The notes beneath the pieces were generated by a model, which was not told the origin of the DNA, did no database searches, and saw only the letters and a program-made list of their open reading frames with translations. Positions 36,246-43,980 of a DNA stretch of 64,000 bases are shown one piece after another. Origin of the DNA: Mesorhizobium japonicum MAFF 303099 (GTDB lineage: Bacteria; Pseudomonadota; Alphaproteobacteria; Rhizobiales; Rhizobiaceae); NCBI RefSeq assembly GCF_000009625.1, contig NC_002679.1, positions 62,001-126,000 on the forward strand. The letters run 5' to 3'. Position 1 is the stretch's first letter. Each line of letters starts with the position of its first letter. A program made the translations under genes and the position numbers.

Positions 36246-36842
36246 ATGCTGAAAGAGCTGAAAGACCCGGCCAATGGAGTTACGGTCGCCGGTCTGCTAA
36301 TTTCCGTTCTTAGCATCAATTTGGCGATCGAGGGACGTTCAGATTTGGCGGTCGCGACTGCTCTTTGGGCTCTCCTAGCGGATCATCTCGACGGCGTCGT
36401 GGCCAAATGGACCGCTAACCGCAGCGACACGACGAAGAATGTGGGAAAGAGCCTAGATTCGTTAGCGGACCTCGTTAGCGCCGGGATTTTTCCAGGCATC
36501 CTCCTGACCACTCTTAGTGACCGCGCGCCATGGGCAATTGTCATCGCCGGCGTGCTAGGCTTGGCAAGTGCGCTCCGCCTCAGCTATTTCGGTTCGGTCG
36601 GCCTTCAGGGCGGCAATTTCATAGGTGTTCCCACGACCTATGTGCTGCCAGTTGTTGCAGCGATTTTCATGCTCAAGCCATGGTTCCCCGGCAGCCTTTT
36701 TGTTCATGCACTGGGGATCAGTCTGCTCACCGTCGCCCTTTTCCATGTCAGCCCTCTACGAGTGCCACCGACAAGGGGAGCAATGTACGGGGTGGTGACG
36801 GCGTACTGCGTCCTCTCATCCGCCCTGCTGGCGTTTCGCTAA
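36246..36842 (+). CDS. CDP-alcohol phosphatidyltransferase family membrane enzyme
   Basis: ATG 36246 follows GGGGGAGATAG and is one base after the stop of the cytidylyltransferase gene. The 198-residue protein has six or so membrane helices and the catalytic motif D46-x2-D49-G-x2-A...G67-x3-D71-x3-D75 (ADHLDGVVAKW...GKSLDSLADL). The usual Arg after the Ala is Lys, and the spacing to the Gly is longer than the standard eight residues. These enzymes transfer a phosphoalcohol from a CDP donor to an alcohol. Here the donor would be a CMP-phosphonate and the acceptor a lipid alcohol such as diacylglycerol, i.e. a phosphonolipid synthase (inference). Confidence 0.87.
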   Translation: MLKELKDPANGVTVAGLLISVLSINLAIEGRSDLAVATALWALLADHLDGVVAKWTANRSDTTKNVGKSLDSLADLVSAGIFPGILLTTLSDRAPWAIVIAGVLGLASALRLSYFGSVGLQGGNFIGVPTTYVLPVVAAIFMLKPWFPGSLFVHALGISLLTVALFHVSPLRVPPTRGAMYGVVTAYCVLSSALLAFR

Positions 36843-37464
36843 CCGGGTGAAAACTCGCATTTTAGCGAATGCTACGAGACCTGGATATCTGGCGGCGATG
36901 TCTTCGCTCTCGCGGGAACTGGCGAGGTCAGCGAGCCAGCTCGAGCAGAGCCTGCAGAGGGTCTGCCTAAACATTGAACAGCCTCAAGACCAAAAAGTGA
37001 CAGCCTCCCATCAGAAGGGCCCAGGCACGAGCAGGATGTCCATGGCATGCGGCATTACATTGCGCTTTTTCATGTGGCACGGTCCGTGGAGGTGTTCGCC
37101 GGCTTTTAGGCAAGGCGCAGCGTGCGGCGGCCGACCAGTAAGAGCCAATTCCTAGCGCTGTTGAAAGCGAGCCTGCGCGAGATCGAGCCGGGGCCGATGA
37201 GCCACTCCGAGCGGCTTTATCATTTGGGTGGGCACGCACTGGCGGGACTACGCTGGGCGATGCCAACGCCAGGCGGCCGCCGGGCCTGTTCGCGCAAATG
37301 GTCGCCGTCGCCGGCCGCCCGCGCGCCAGCGTCGGCCGATGCCGACAGCATCCTCGATGCCACGCGGGTGCAACTGTCCTCGCTCAGCGGCGATGGGTTG
37401 ACACTGTCAAGGGTGCGCGTGCCGTCACGCTACACCCACCTCGTCTAATGATTGATGGCGACGG
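36843..37464. other. Debris after the phosphonate cluster
   Basis: A GTG at 36847 opens a frame of about 55 sensible residues (VKTRILANATRPGYLAAMSSLSRELARSASQ...) that then degenerates; it may be the truncated start of a further cluster gene. The rest, to 37464, shows short frames on both strands and no recognisable family. Confidence 0.4.
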
Positions 37465-38832
37465 TTACACCACGGGTGCAATAGGTTCATTTCCCATCTG
37501 GTCCGTCCGTTTATTCCCGGGTCGCCTTAATCCAAGATTTTCACGCAGCGTGGCTCCATTATATTCAGAGCGGAATAACTTCCTTCGCCGAAGCTCGGGA
37601 ATAATAAGTTGAACGAAGTCATCCAGACCGTCAGGAAACGTTGGAGGCATTATAATAAAGCCATCGGCAGCGCCCTCCGTATGAAACTGCTCCATCTGGT
37701 CGACGATTTCGGACGGCGAGCCAACGCAGACCAAATGTCCTCTTCCGATGGCGAGGCTAGCTGCGAGTTGCCGAACTGTTAATCGCTTCTCCCTCGCAGT
37801 ATCGAGCAGCAGCTTTTGACGACTCTGCATATTGTTTGTTTCACCCAAGTCATCGGGAACCGGCTCATCAAGAGAAAGCTTATCGACATCCATTACATAA
37901 CCAAGGAGTCGCTTGGCCAGTTCAACAGCAATATCTTCGTGGATTAGCGATTGGAGTGCTTGTCGCTTTTCCTCCGCTTCTTGCGTCGTTGGTGCCACGA
38001 TTGGAACAATCCCCGGCATCACAAGAAGGTCGGCATCCCATCGACCAAAGTCCCGTGCGAACCCCTTGACCGATTTATAAAACTCTTTCGCATCTTCGAT
38101 GCTTTGCTGCGCCGTAAAAATCAGTTCGCCATATCGGCCTGCGAACCAGGTACCGGTGGGCGAGCTACCTGCCTGAGCAATGACTGGATATCCTTGAGGC
38201 GAGCGAGAAATATTTAAAGGGCCACGAGTTGCAAAATATTTTCCGACGTGGTTCAAGAAGTTTACCTTATGCGGATCAAAGAATATTCCATCGTCACGCT
38301 GTTTGACGAATGCATCATCTGCCCAACTGTCCCACAATCCTTCTACGACCTCGGCAAATTCGGCTGCGCGCTCGTATCGTTCGTCGTGGGGTGGTAGCTC
38401 CCGCAGGTTGAAATTTTGTGCTTCAAACGGATTAGCCGAGGTAACAACGTTCCAGCCGACCCGGCCACAGCTCAGATGGTCGAGCGATGCAAATACCCGC
38501 GCAAGATTATATGGCTCATTGAATGTGGTAGATGCGGTAGCCACCAAACCGATTTTTTTGGTAGTCATGGCCAGGGCTGCCAGCAAGGTCGTCGGCTCGA
38601 ACCCAACAACTCGTCCGGATCGCGACATCGCTTCAACCGTCGACTCGCGCACACCGGCTGTGTCAGCTACGAATACAAAATGTAGTGCGGCAGCCTCCGC
38701 TTTTGTTGTATAGGATTTATACCGCTCGATATTAGCGCCCGCATCGGAATGCGCGTTCATATGACGCCATCCAGCCTCATGATGGCCGCCGGGGCGCAGA
38801 AAGACACCTAATACCATTTGGTCTGTAAGCAT
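37465..38832 (-). CDS. NtaA/SnaA/DmoA-family FMN-dependent monooxygenase
   Basis: The protein (about 455 residues from MVLGVFLRPGGHHEAGWRH or MLTDQMVLG at 38832) belongs to the bacterial luciferase-like flavin monooxygenases: FVADTAG, GFEPTTLLAALAMTTKKIGLVATASTTFNEPYNLARVFASLDHLSCGRVGWNVVTS, and PVIAQAGSSPTG. Family members oxidise aminopolycarboxylates, sulfur compounds or pristinamycin-type substrates with FMNH2 from a separate reductase, which is not encoded nearby. An AGGAGG-type site precedes the start. It converges on the phosphonate cluster and is not cotranscribed with it, so a link is open. Its C-terminal ~30 residues are basic. Confidence 0.93.
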   Translation of the reverse strand: MLTDQMVLGVFLRPGGHHEAGWRHMNAHSDAGANIERYKSYTTKAEAAALHFVFVADTAGVRESTVEAMSRSGRVVGFEPTTLLAALAMTTKKIGLVATASTTFNEPYNLARVFASLDHLSCGRVGWNVVTSANPFEAQNFNLRELPPHDERYERAAEFAEVVEGLWDSWADDAFVKQRDDGIFFDPHKVNFLNHVGKYFATRGPLNISRSPQGYPVIAQAGSSPTGTWFAGRYGELIFTAQQSIEDAKEFYKSVKGFARDFGRWDADLLVMPGIVPIVAPTTQEAEEKRQALQSLIHEDIAVELAKRLLGYVMDVDKLSLDEPVPDDLGETNNMQSRQKLLLDTAREKRLTVRQLAASLAIGRGHLVCVGSPSEIVDQMEQFHTEGAADGFIIMPPTFPDGLDDFVQLIIPELRRRKLFRSEYNGATLRENLGLRRPGNKRTDQMGNEPIAPVV

Positions 38833-39955
38833 AACGTCCTCCTTCAAAGGCGCACAGTGATTTGGGGTGACTTACTTCTCGGGCGTGTGTTGTCTGCCCT
38901 ATCACAAGAACTGAGGTCGCTCGGCGTTTCGAACGACTTACCTTTGACACGTTCAAGCCGACGACGTTCGCTGGGTGGTGCTGGGCGATTGTGGGTATCG
39001 CCACCCCATACCGATTGAGGGCATTTGGACCGCGAGGGGTAATGGCCCTCCCTCGATATGCAGGTTCTCGAGCAGACCTCTGATATTTTGCTCTCCTTCC
39101 TTCGCTTCGGCCTTCGCGACGCAACCCGCGACAGAAATATTCGGGGGCAGCTTCTGCCGCCGTCGCGACCATGGAGCATCAAAACTCGTGCCAATTCTGG
39201 AAGGAGCAGGCCAGAAATGCTCTGCAGACCAATCAATGAGCCAAAAGGGGGTGGCGTCGGCCATGGTCACCAGAGCATCGAGGGGAACCAGGCAACACCA
39301 TCGCGGCGCAGCGAAGAAAATCGCTTCAGTTGGCAGTTCTTTTCACGAGCGATGTCCGAACCTAGCCTCTTGCGTTCGAAGCCGAACGCGAATGTCGGCA
39401 GTCCGACAAAATGGCGACCCAATCCGGGCTGCGGCCGGAGAAAAAGTCGTGCAAGGCAACCAGTAACCCAATCCGGCATGCAACTTGCTCGACGGATCTT
39501 AGACGTAGATGGCAATGGCAACCCTGAGCGGTTTGTCAAGACACGGCTATCCGTGGCAGCCATTACAGACGTTTTGCCAAAAGAGATAGTGGAGGTGAGA
39601 CATACATGGGTAGGATCATTCTAATGTTCAGGCATCATCATGACTTGCAATGTTTCCACACGCGCGCTTCTTACTGGGAACTCATTTTTGCCAAAGGTGC
39701 GTTGAGACGCAGATCTTTTCGCATGTTCGAGCTGCTGAAATATAACAACGTGTCGTAGCGCTCGGTTTCTCGTGACGTGCCTGTGATCGCAGTGTTATAT
39801 TTCGTCCACTAAGCAGTTTGTGGCTATTATGGCGATGCTTTATAGTTCATCTCTTTACCATGCCAGTGTTCCGTGTCGTATCAAAGTGAGCTGATGTACG
39901 TTGCCATCATTGTTTTCAGTGCGACGGCCTCCATGTCACTCGTTGGAGCACACCT
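38833..39955. other. Long stretch without a confident gene
   Basis: Overlapping frames on both strands are Ser/Arg/Pro-rich shadows. A plus-strand frame ending at 39624 finishes with a protein-like segment (MQLARRILDVDGNGNPERFVKTRLSVAAITDVLPKEIVEV) and may be the tail of a decayed gene. 39625-39955 is AT-rich and must hold the promoter of the following operon; no -24/-12 element was found there. Confidence 0.4.
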
Positions 39956-41518
39956 ATGACAGGTATTGCGCTTTCCCCAATCGGGGCGCTGTGGGGGATC
40001 GTCGGCGCCAAGACACACGGCACCGTGGAGATGGGTGCGGCGCTGACACACCGCGGTTGCTACATGGCCATGGAGGAGGGACCAACATTCTCCTTTGGCG
40101 CCCGTCACTCCGCTGAGATCTGGCCTATCTCTGTCGATGACGATATCGCCGTTGTCTATTCCGGTTTCCCATTTGTCGTTGATGAAGAGACACGGACGCC
40201 GCGTTATCTTTCAGCAGAAGATATCAGGACGGAATTCCTCAGATTCGGCGCCGATTTCTTCCGGGTTCTATGCGGTCACTACGCAATCGCAGTCTACTGC
40301 TACACTCGTCACCGGCTGATCCTTGTTCGCGATGCGTTCGGCGTGCAGAGCCTTTCGTGGGCGTCGTCGAATGAAAATTTTGCCTTTTCGACGGAGTATA
40401 AGGCACTGTTGTCACTGCCGTGGGTCGAACGAAACCTTGACCACGATGCCGCCCGCGGCTTCGTTGACGACGGCTGGGCGCCAGCGGGGCGAACCTTTCT
40501 GCGGCACATTTCCATGGTGCTGCCGGGATCAATCCTCATATGGCAGAATGGAAATCTTGAGACGATTCACCTGCGTCAAGATTTGTGCAAGACACGCCCA
40601 CCGTTCAGACCGATTTCAGTTCGTCACGTAGAAATGACGGTTCGAGAGACGATCGGTTGGCAGGCGAATGATTTTTCACCGAGATATGGGGTGATGCTTA
40701 GTAGCGGCGTCGACTCCGCAGTAATAGCGGCGACCCTGAGGCGAATTCGCAGGGATTCTGAGATTCACACATTCACTGTCGGCTATGGTTACGACGACCC
40801 GGAGATTATCGGTGCGAGCGCGACAGCGAGCGTCCTTGGGACACAGCATCATGAAATCATAGTTCGGCCCGACGCCCTCACAGCGCTACTGACCGACACT
40901 ATTGTCGCTGTGGACAATCCTGGCGGTTACGAAGAGTTCCCATGCCTTTATGCCCTGCATCAGGAAGCGCGACAATTCGTGGACATCATATTCTCTGGCA
41001 ATGCCGCTGACACGTTATTTGCAGGCATGCCGTATCATCGGGATTTGCTTTCGACCGATGACGCAATCTATCGGCGGCTATGCAACGATCTAACTGTTCG
41101 CGACGAGCGCCTCGCTGCACAGGAACTCTTGGCTGGTAGACATGGTCTCAATTTTAGGATGCCCTATGCGGAACGAATTCTCATAGACTTGGCGCTTGAA
41201 ATCCCCGATTTTCAGAAACTCAGCCCTGAGAATGATAAGATTATCTTTCGTGAGGCGGCCCGTCAAATTCTGCCTGACGAAATCACCATGCGTCCCAAGC
41301 GGATTCAACACCTCCTCTATGACGACAGCATGTGCTCGTGGCTGGCCGAGCGGATTGAGTGGATTTGCTCGAGCTCCCTTCTCCGGACGCATTCCCTCGG
41401 AGAGCTCGAAGGGGCAGCAATCCTCCCGCCTCGTAATCTCGAACTTACGGAAGAGAGCTTCAAAGCCGCCTGGAACGTCGTCGCGCTTGCGACGTGGGCG
41501 AGTATCTACCTCGCCTAG
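39956..41518 (+). CDS. Asparagine-synthetase-like amide ligase without Cys2
   Basis: The 520-residue product has the two-domain plan of AsnB. Residues 1-200 form the glutaminase-type (Ntn) domain (MTGIALSPIGALWGIVGAKT, RFGADFFRVLCGHYAIAVY, LVRDAFGVQSLSWA). Residues 225-500 form the ATP-pyrophosphatase domain with SSGVDS (249-254) and GNAADTLFAG. In AsnB the nucleophile is Cys2 (MCGI); here residue 2 is Thr (MTGI), so glutamine hydrolysis is doubtful. The loss of Cys2 is also seen in beta-lactam synthetases of the same superfamily. GGAG lies 7 bases before the ATG. Two more enzymes follow in an apparent operon. Substrate unknown. Confidence 0.85.
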   Translation: MTGIALSPIGALWGIVGAKTHGTVEMGAALTHRGCYMAMEEGPTFSFGARHSAEIWPISVDDDIAVVYSGFPFVVDEETRTPRYLSAEDIRTEFLRFGADFFRVLCGHYAIAVYCYTRHRLILVRDAFGVQSLSWASSNENFAFSTEYKALLSLPWVERNLDHDAARGFVDDGWAPAGRTFLRHISMVLPGSILIWQNGNLETIHLRQDLCKTRPPFRPISVRHVEMTVRETIGWQANDFSPRYGVMLSSGVDSAVIAATLRRIRRDSEIHTFTVGYGYDDPEIIGASATASVLGTQHHEIIVRPDALTALLTDTIVAVDNPGGYEEFPCLYALHQEARQFVDIIFSGNAADTLFAGMPYHRDLLSTDDAIYRRLCNDLTVRDERLAAQELLAGRHGLNFRMPYAERILIDLALEIPDFQKLSPENDKIIFREAARQILPDEITMRPKRIQHLLYDDSMCSWLAERIEWICSSSLLRTHSLGELEGAAILPPRNLELTEESFKAAWNVVALATWASIYLA

Positions 41519-41582
41519 GACGGAGCGTCCGAATCTCTATCAACTAAATTCGGCAACGATCAATATCGACTGGAGACGAACC

Positions 41583-42626
41583 GTGACCGACTACTTCTCC
41601 TACTTAGGTCTGCAACCGTCCCGAGAGGAACTTATCCAACGGTTTGGGCTTGAGCTGGATAAGTTAATGACGCTTGACTTAAATCTAACTGGGCGACCGT
41701 CGTATCTCTATTCGCGGGAACGGAATGGGTCAGGGGAAGCGAGTTCAACCGCTTTTGCACAACTTCTCTTGGACTCTCTCGCCTCAAAGGATGTCTCAAT
41801 TCTCGTGACCGGGTGGCCGGTTAGGTCTTCGATTGACGTTTCAATCGGCGAGGCTGATGGGCCGATTGGGGCAGCGGCCATTGCGCGAGCTCTTCACATG
41901 ACGACCGGCGCAGTCTCCCTTGCGATGGCGCCTGCGCCTTTGGCTGCACAAGTTGCGGCGGCATTTAGATCGGCAGGCGCGACGATCATCGATTTTGACG
42001 CGTTCGAAAGGCTTTCAAAGGGGAACGAAAGGCTCTTTGGCGTTGCGATCGTCGGGCTAGATGTTGATTGCGACCTGTCGAACTATTTTGCTGAACTGTT
42101 GCAGAACGTCAAACCGAAGACGGTCATTGCGATTGAGCATTACGGCTTTTCGGCTGAGGGCAAGCCGTATCATGGGACCGGTAACGTTGTAGAACCAGGG
42201 ACAGCGCTCACACATCCATTATTCGACCAGGCCATGGCCGAGGGCCTAATTTGTGGTTCGTGTGTCGACAATCCCAATGAGGTTGGGACCAGCCGTCTTC
42301 ACGACGCTGGTGTTAAGCATCCACCCATGAGAAACGACTTTGCTAACCTTCTTGTGGGAAGCTCTGCCAATAGCGCAGCCTTTGCATTGTGTGCCGCGCT
42401 TGCAGGATTGTCCGCTACGCCCACAGCGGCTTTTCCCGGTAGTTTGGATGAAGCTGGGATCGCAGCAACGTTGGCCCACGGAGCGATCGATCCTTTCAGC
42501 GGAACCGCGGATCCATCGTTCGGCGTCGATACGATTGAGAGCCCCTACCATGCGTGGATAGCAGATCTTATGGGGCGGCTCGCCAAAGGGTACTGCGTGG
42601 CGGCCGCAACGGAACGTCACTTATAA
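41583..42626 (+). CDS. D-glutamate cyclase-like (DUF4392/GLUCM_C) protein
   Basis: The open frame extends far upstream through the previous gene, but GTG at 41583, with GGAG 8 bases before it, gives a sensible 347-residue protein. The core is characteristic: ILVTGWPVRSSIDVSIGEADGPIGAAAIARALHMTTGAVSL, IIDFDAF, TVIAIEHYGFSAEGKPYHGTG and VGTSRLHDAGVKHPPMRNDF. Eukaryotic members convert D-glutamate to 5-oxoproline; bacterial stand-alone members are mostly uncharacterised. Placed after an AsnB-like ligase, it suggests chemistry on a glutamate- or amide-like intermediate (inference). 64 bases separate it from the ligase gene. Confidence 0.8.
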   Translation: MTDYFSYLGLQPSREELIQRFGLELDKLMTLDLNLTGRPSYLYSRERNGSGEASSTAFAQLLLDSLASKDVSILVTGWPVRSSIDVSIGEADGPIGAAAIARALHMTTGAVSLAMAPAPLAAQVAAAFRSAGATIIDFDAFERLSKGNERLFGVAIVGLDVDCDLSNYFAELLQNVKPKTVIAIEHYGFSAEGKPYHGTGNVVEPGTALTHPLFDQAMAEGLICGSCVDNPNEVGTSRLHDAGVKHPPMRNDFANLLVGSSANSAAFALCAALAGLSATPTAAFPGSLDEAGIAATLAHGAIDPFSGTADPSFGVDTIESPYHAWIADLMGRLAKGYCVAAATERHL

Positions 42627-42707
42627 ATGGCTCGACTGCACAAGTCACCAAATCCATTCAATCACTTGAAAAGGCTCATGCTTTGAACCTATTTGAGAAG
42701 GAACGAT

Positions 42708-43394
42708 ATGTCAGATCTTGATCGGGTCAGGCAGAGGCTTGCACTCAGCCAACAGCACACCTTTCCGCTGCACATGCAGGCGTTTGGAATGGACTTGGTT
42801 GTAAACGAGGGCGTTTTCTCCCCACGCGATTTTCACAGTTGGCGCTGGTATGCTGAGAACTTTCCTTCTGTCGCTGGCAAAAGCGTTCTGGAAATTGGCT
42901 GCGGCTTCGGTCTCCCAGGACTGTACCTCGCAAGGCTCGGCGCAACATCCATGGTTGCTTGTGACATTGACCCCAAGGCCGTCGCTAATACGTTAGAAAA
43001 CGCCGCAAGAAACGGCATCCGAAATGTAAAAGTAATCGAAAGCGACATCTTCAGTAATATCCCGTCAGATCAAAAATTTGATTTTATATTTTGGAATTGC
43101 CCGTCGATCTTTGCGCCAAGAGACTACGAGTATAGGGACAGCCTCGAACGAGGGGCCATCAATCCAGGTTATAAATTGCTTCGCCGCTTTCTTTCTGAGG
43201 GCCCAGACTTTCTGACGGAAGCGGGCAGTATCCTCCTAGGCTTGGCCAGCGATGCACGCGACGATCTCTTCTCAGAAATTCTCATGGCAAACGATCTCAC
43301 CTCCGTACTTCTCGGATCTGCCTCTGACCGACACGTGAGCGTGACTTACAGGATTTTCTCTATCGGCAAAAGAGGCCGAAAGCAACCATTATAA
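42708..43394 (+). CDS. SAM-dependent methyltransferase
   Basis: ATG 42708 (MSDLDRVRQRL) follows AGAAGGA with a 5-base gap. The 228-residue product is a class-I methyltransferase: motif I LEIGCGFGLPGLYLA, acidic loop ACDIDPKAV, VIESDIF, and FDFIFWNCPS at the motif-IV position, which resembles the NPPY-type signature of enzymes acting on nitrogen of small molecules, protein or RNA. It is related to PrmA/RsmC-type proteins. It closes the three-gene operon with the AsnB-like ligase and the DUF4392 protein, so it probably methylates the product of that path. Confidence 0.86.
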   Translation: MSDLDRVRQRLALSQQHTFPLHMQAFGMDLVVNEGVFSPRDFHSWRWYAENFPSVAGKSVLEIGCGFGLPGLYLARLGATSMVACDIDPKAVANTLENAARNGIRNVKVIESDIFSNIPSDQKFDFIFWNCPSIFAPRDYEYRDSLERGAINPGYKLLRRFLSEGPDFLTEAGSILLGLASDARDDLFSEILMANDLTSVLLGSASDRHVSVTYRIFSIGKRGRKQPL

Positions 43395-43865
43395 CGCTAG
43401 CCAACATCATTGGAACGTAACTTTGGAAGTATCCGACGACATAAACCTTCTTATTGAGTACGTCGACGGATTTTAGCGTGCAACGTTCGCGAAACACCTC
43501 GGGTATTTATATCGAGTCTGTTACGGTATTGCGCATCAAGAGTGGCTATCGCCTTTTCTATTTCACCAGTCCGGGGTAACGCTGACGCCCATGGAACCCG
43601 TACTTGAGCGCGTTGTCGGCGGCTGAAATGGTGTTTTCGAGAATGCGCATGGAGTTATCGAAAAGGCCGCGGTGAGGCAGTACCTGCCTCCGATGTGGAT
43701 CGATGCCGCGGGTTTTGGTTTCGGTTGCGGTCAGGAAGAGATCCTTCCCGTAGCCGGAGGCGTCGATGTGGAGGCACTGTCGACCATGATTGAGCTCTCG
43801 CTCTGCAAGCCAGCCAACGTTGAGGCGAGAACTATGCTCGTACCGAACCCTATTAGATCTGTCAT
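43395..43865. other. Stretch without a supported gene
   Basis: AT-rich after the methyltransferase, then frames of no recognisable family up to the insertion sequence. Only one copy of the direct repeat belongs to this flank (43866-43871). Confidence 0.35.
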
Positions 43866-43871
43866 GCTGGC
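43866..43871. repeat. Target-site duplication, left copy
   Basis: GCTGGC, identical to 45938-45943, directly flanks the insertion sequence. Confidence 0.8.
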
Positions 43872-43878
43872 TGTCGCA

Positions 43879-43933
43879 TTGCCTCAAGGAAAATGTTACC
43901 GCGCGGGTTCGTTGCCTCATCTAAAATGTTACC
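43879..43933. repeat. Tandem subterminal repeats, left end
   Basis: TTGCCTCA-N6-AATGTTACC occurs at 43879-43900 and again at 43912-43933 (differing mainly in the variable middle). Probably transposase-binding sites. Confidence 0.75.
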
Positions 43934-43980
43934 CGTGAAGGCGCATGTCGCCATGGTGCCTTCACCACCAGGGAGGCAAC

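Noticed and set aside
38891..38906. TGT-N10-ACA upstream of the flavin monooxygenase gene
   Set aside because: No -24/-12 element lies between it and the start codon, and the motif alone occurs by chance in a window of this size.
39625..39955. NifA/sigma-54 promoter for the AsnB-like operon
   Set aside because: The region is AT-rich, but no GG-N10-GC element with the flanking consensus and no TGT-N10-ACA was found.
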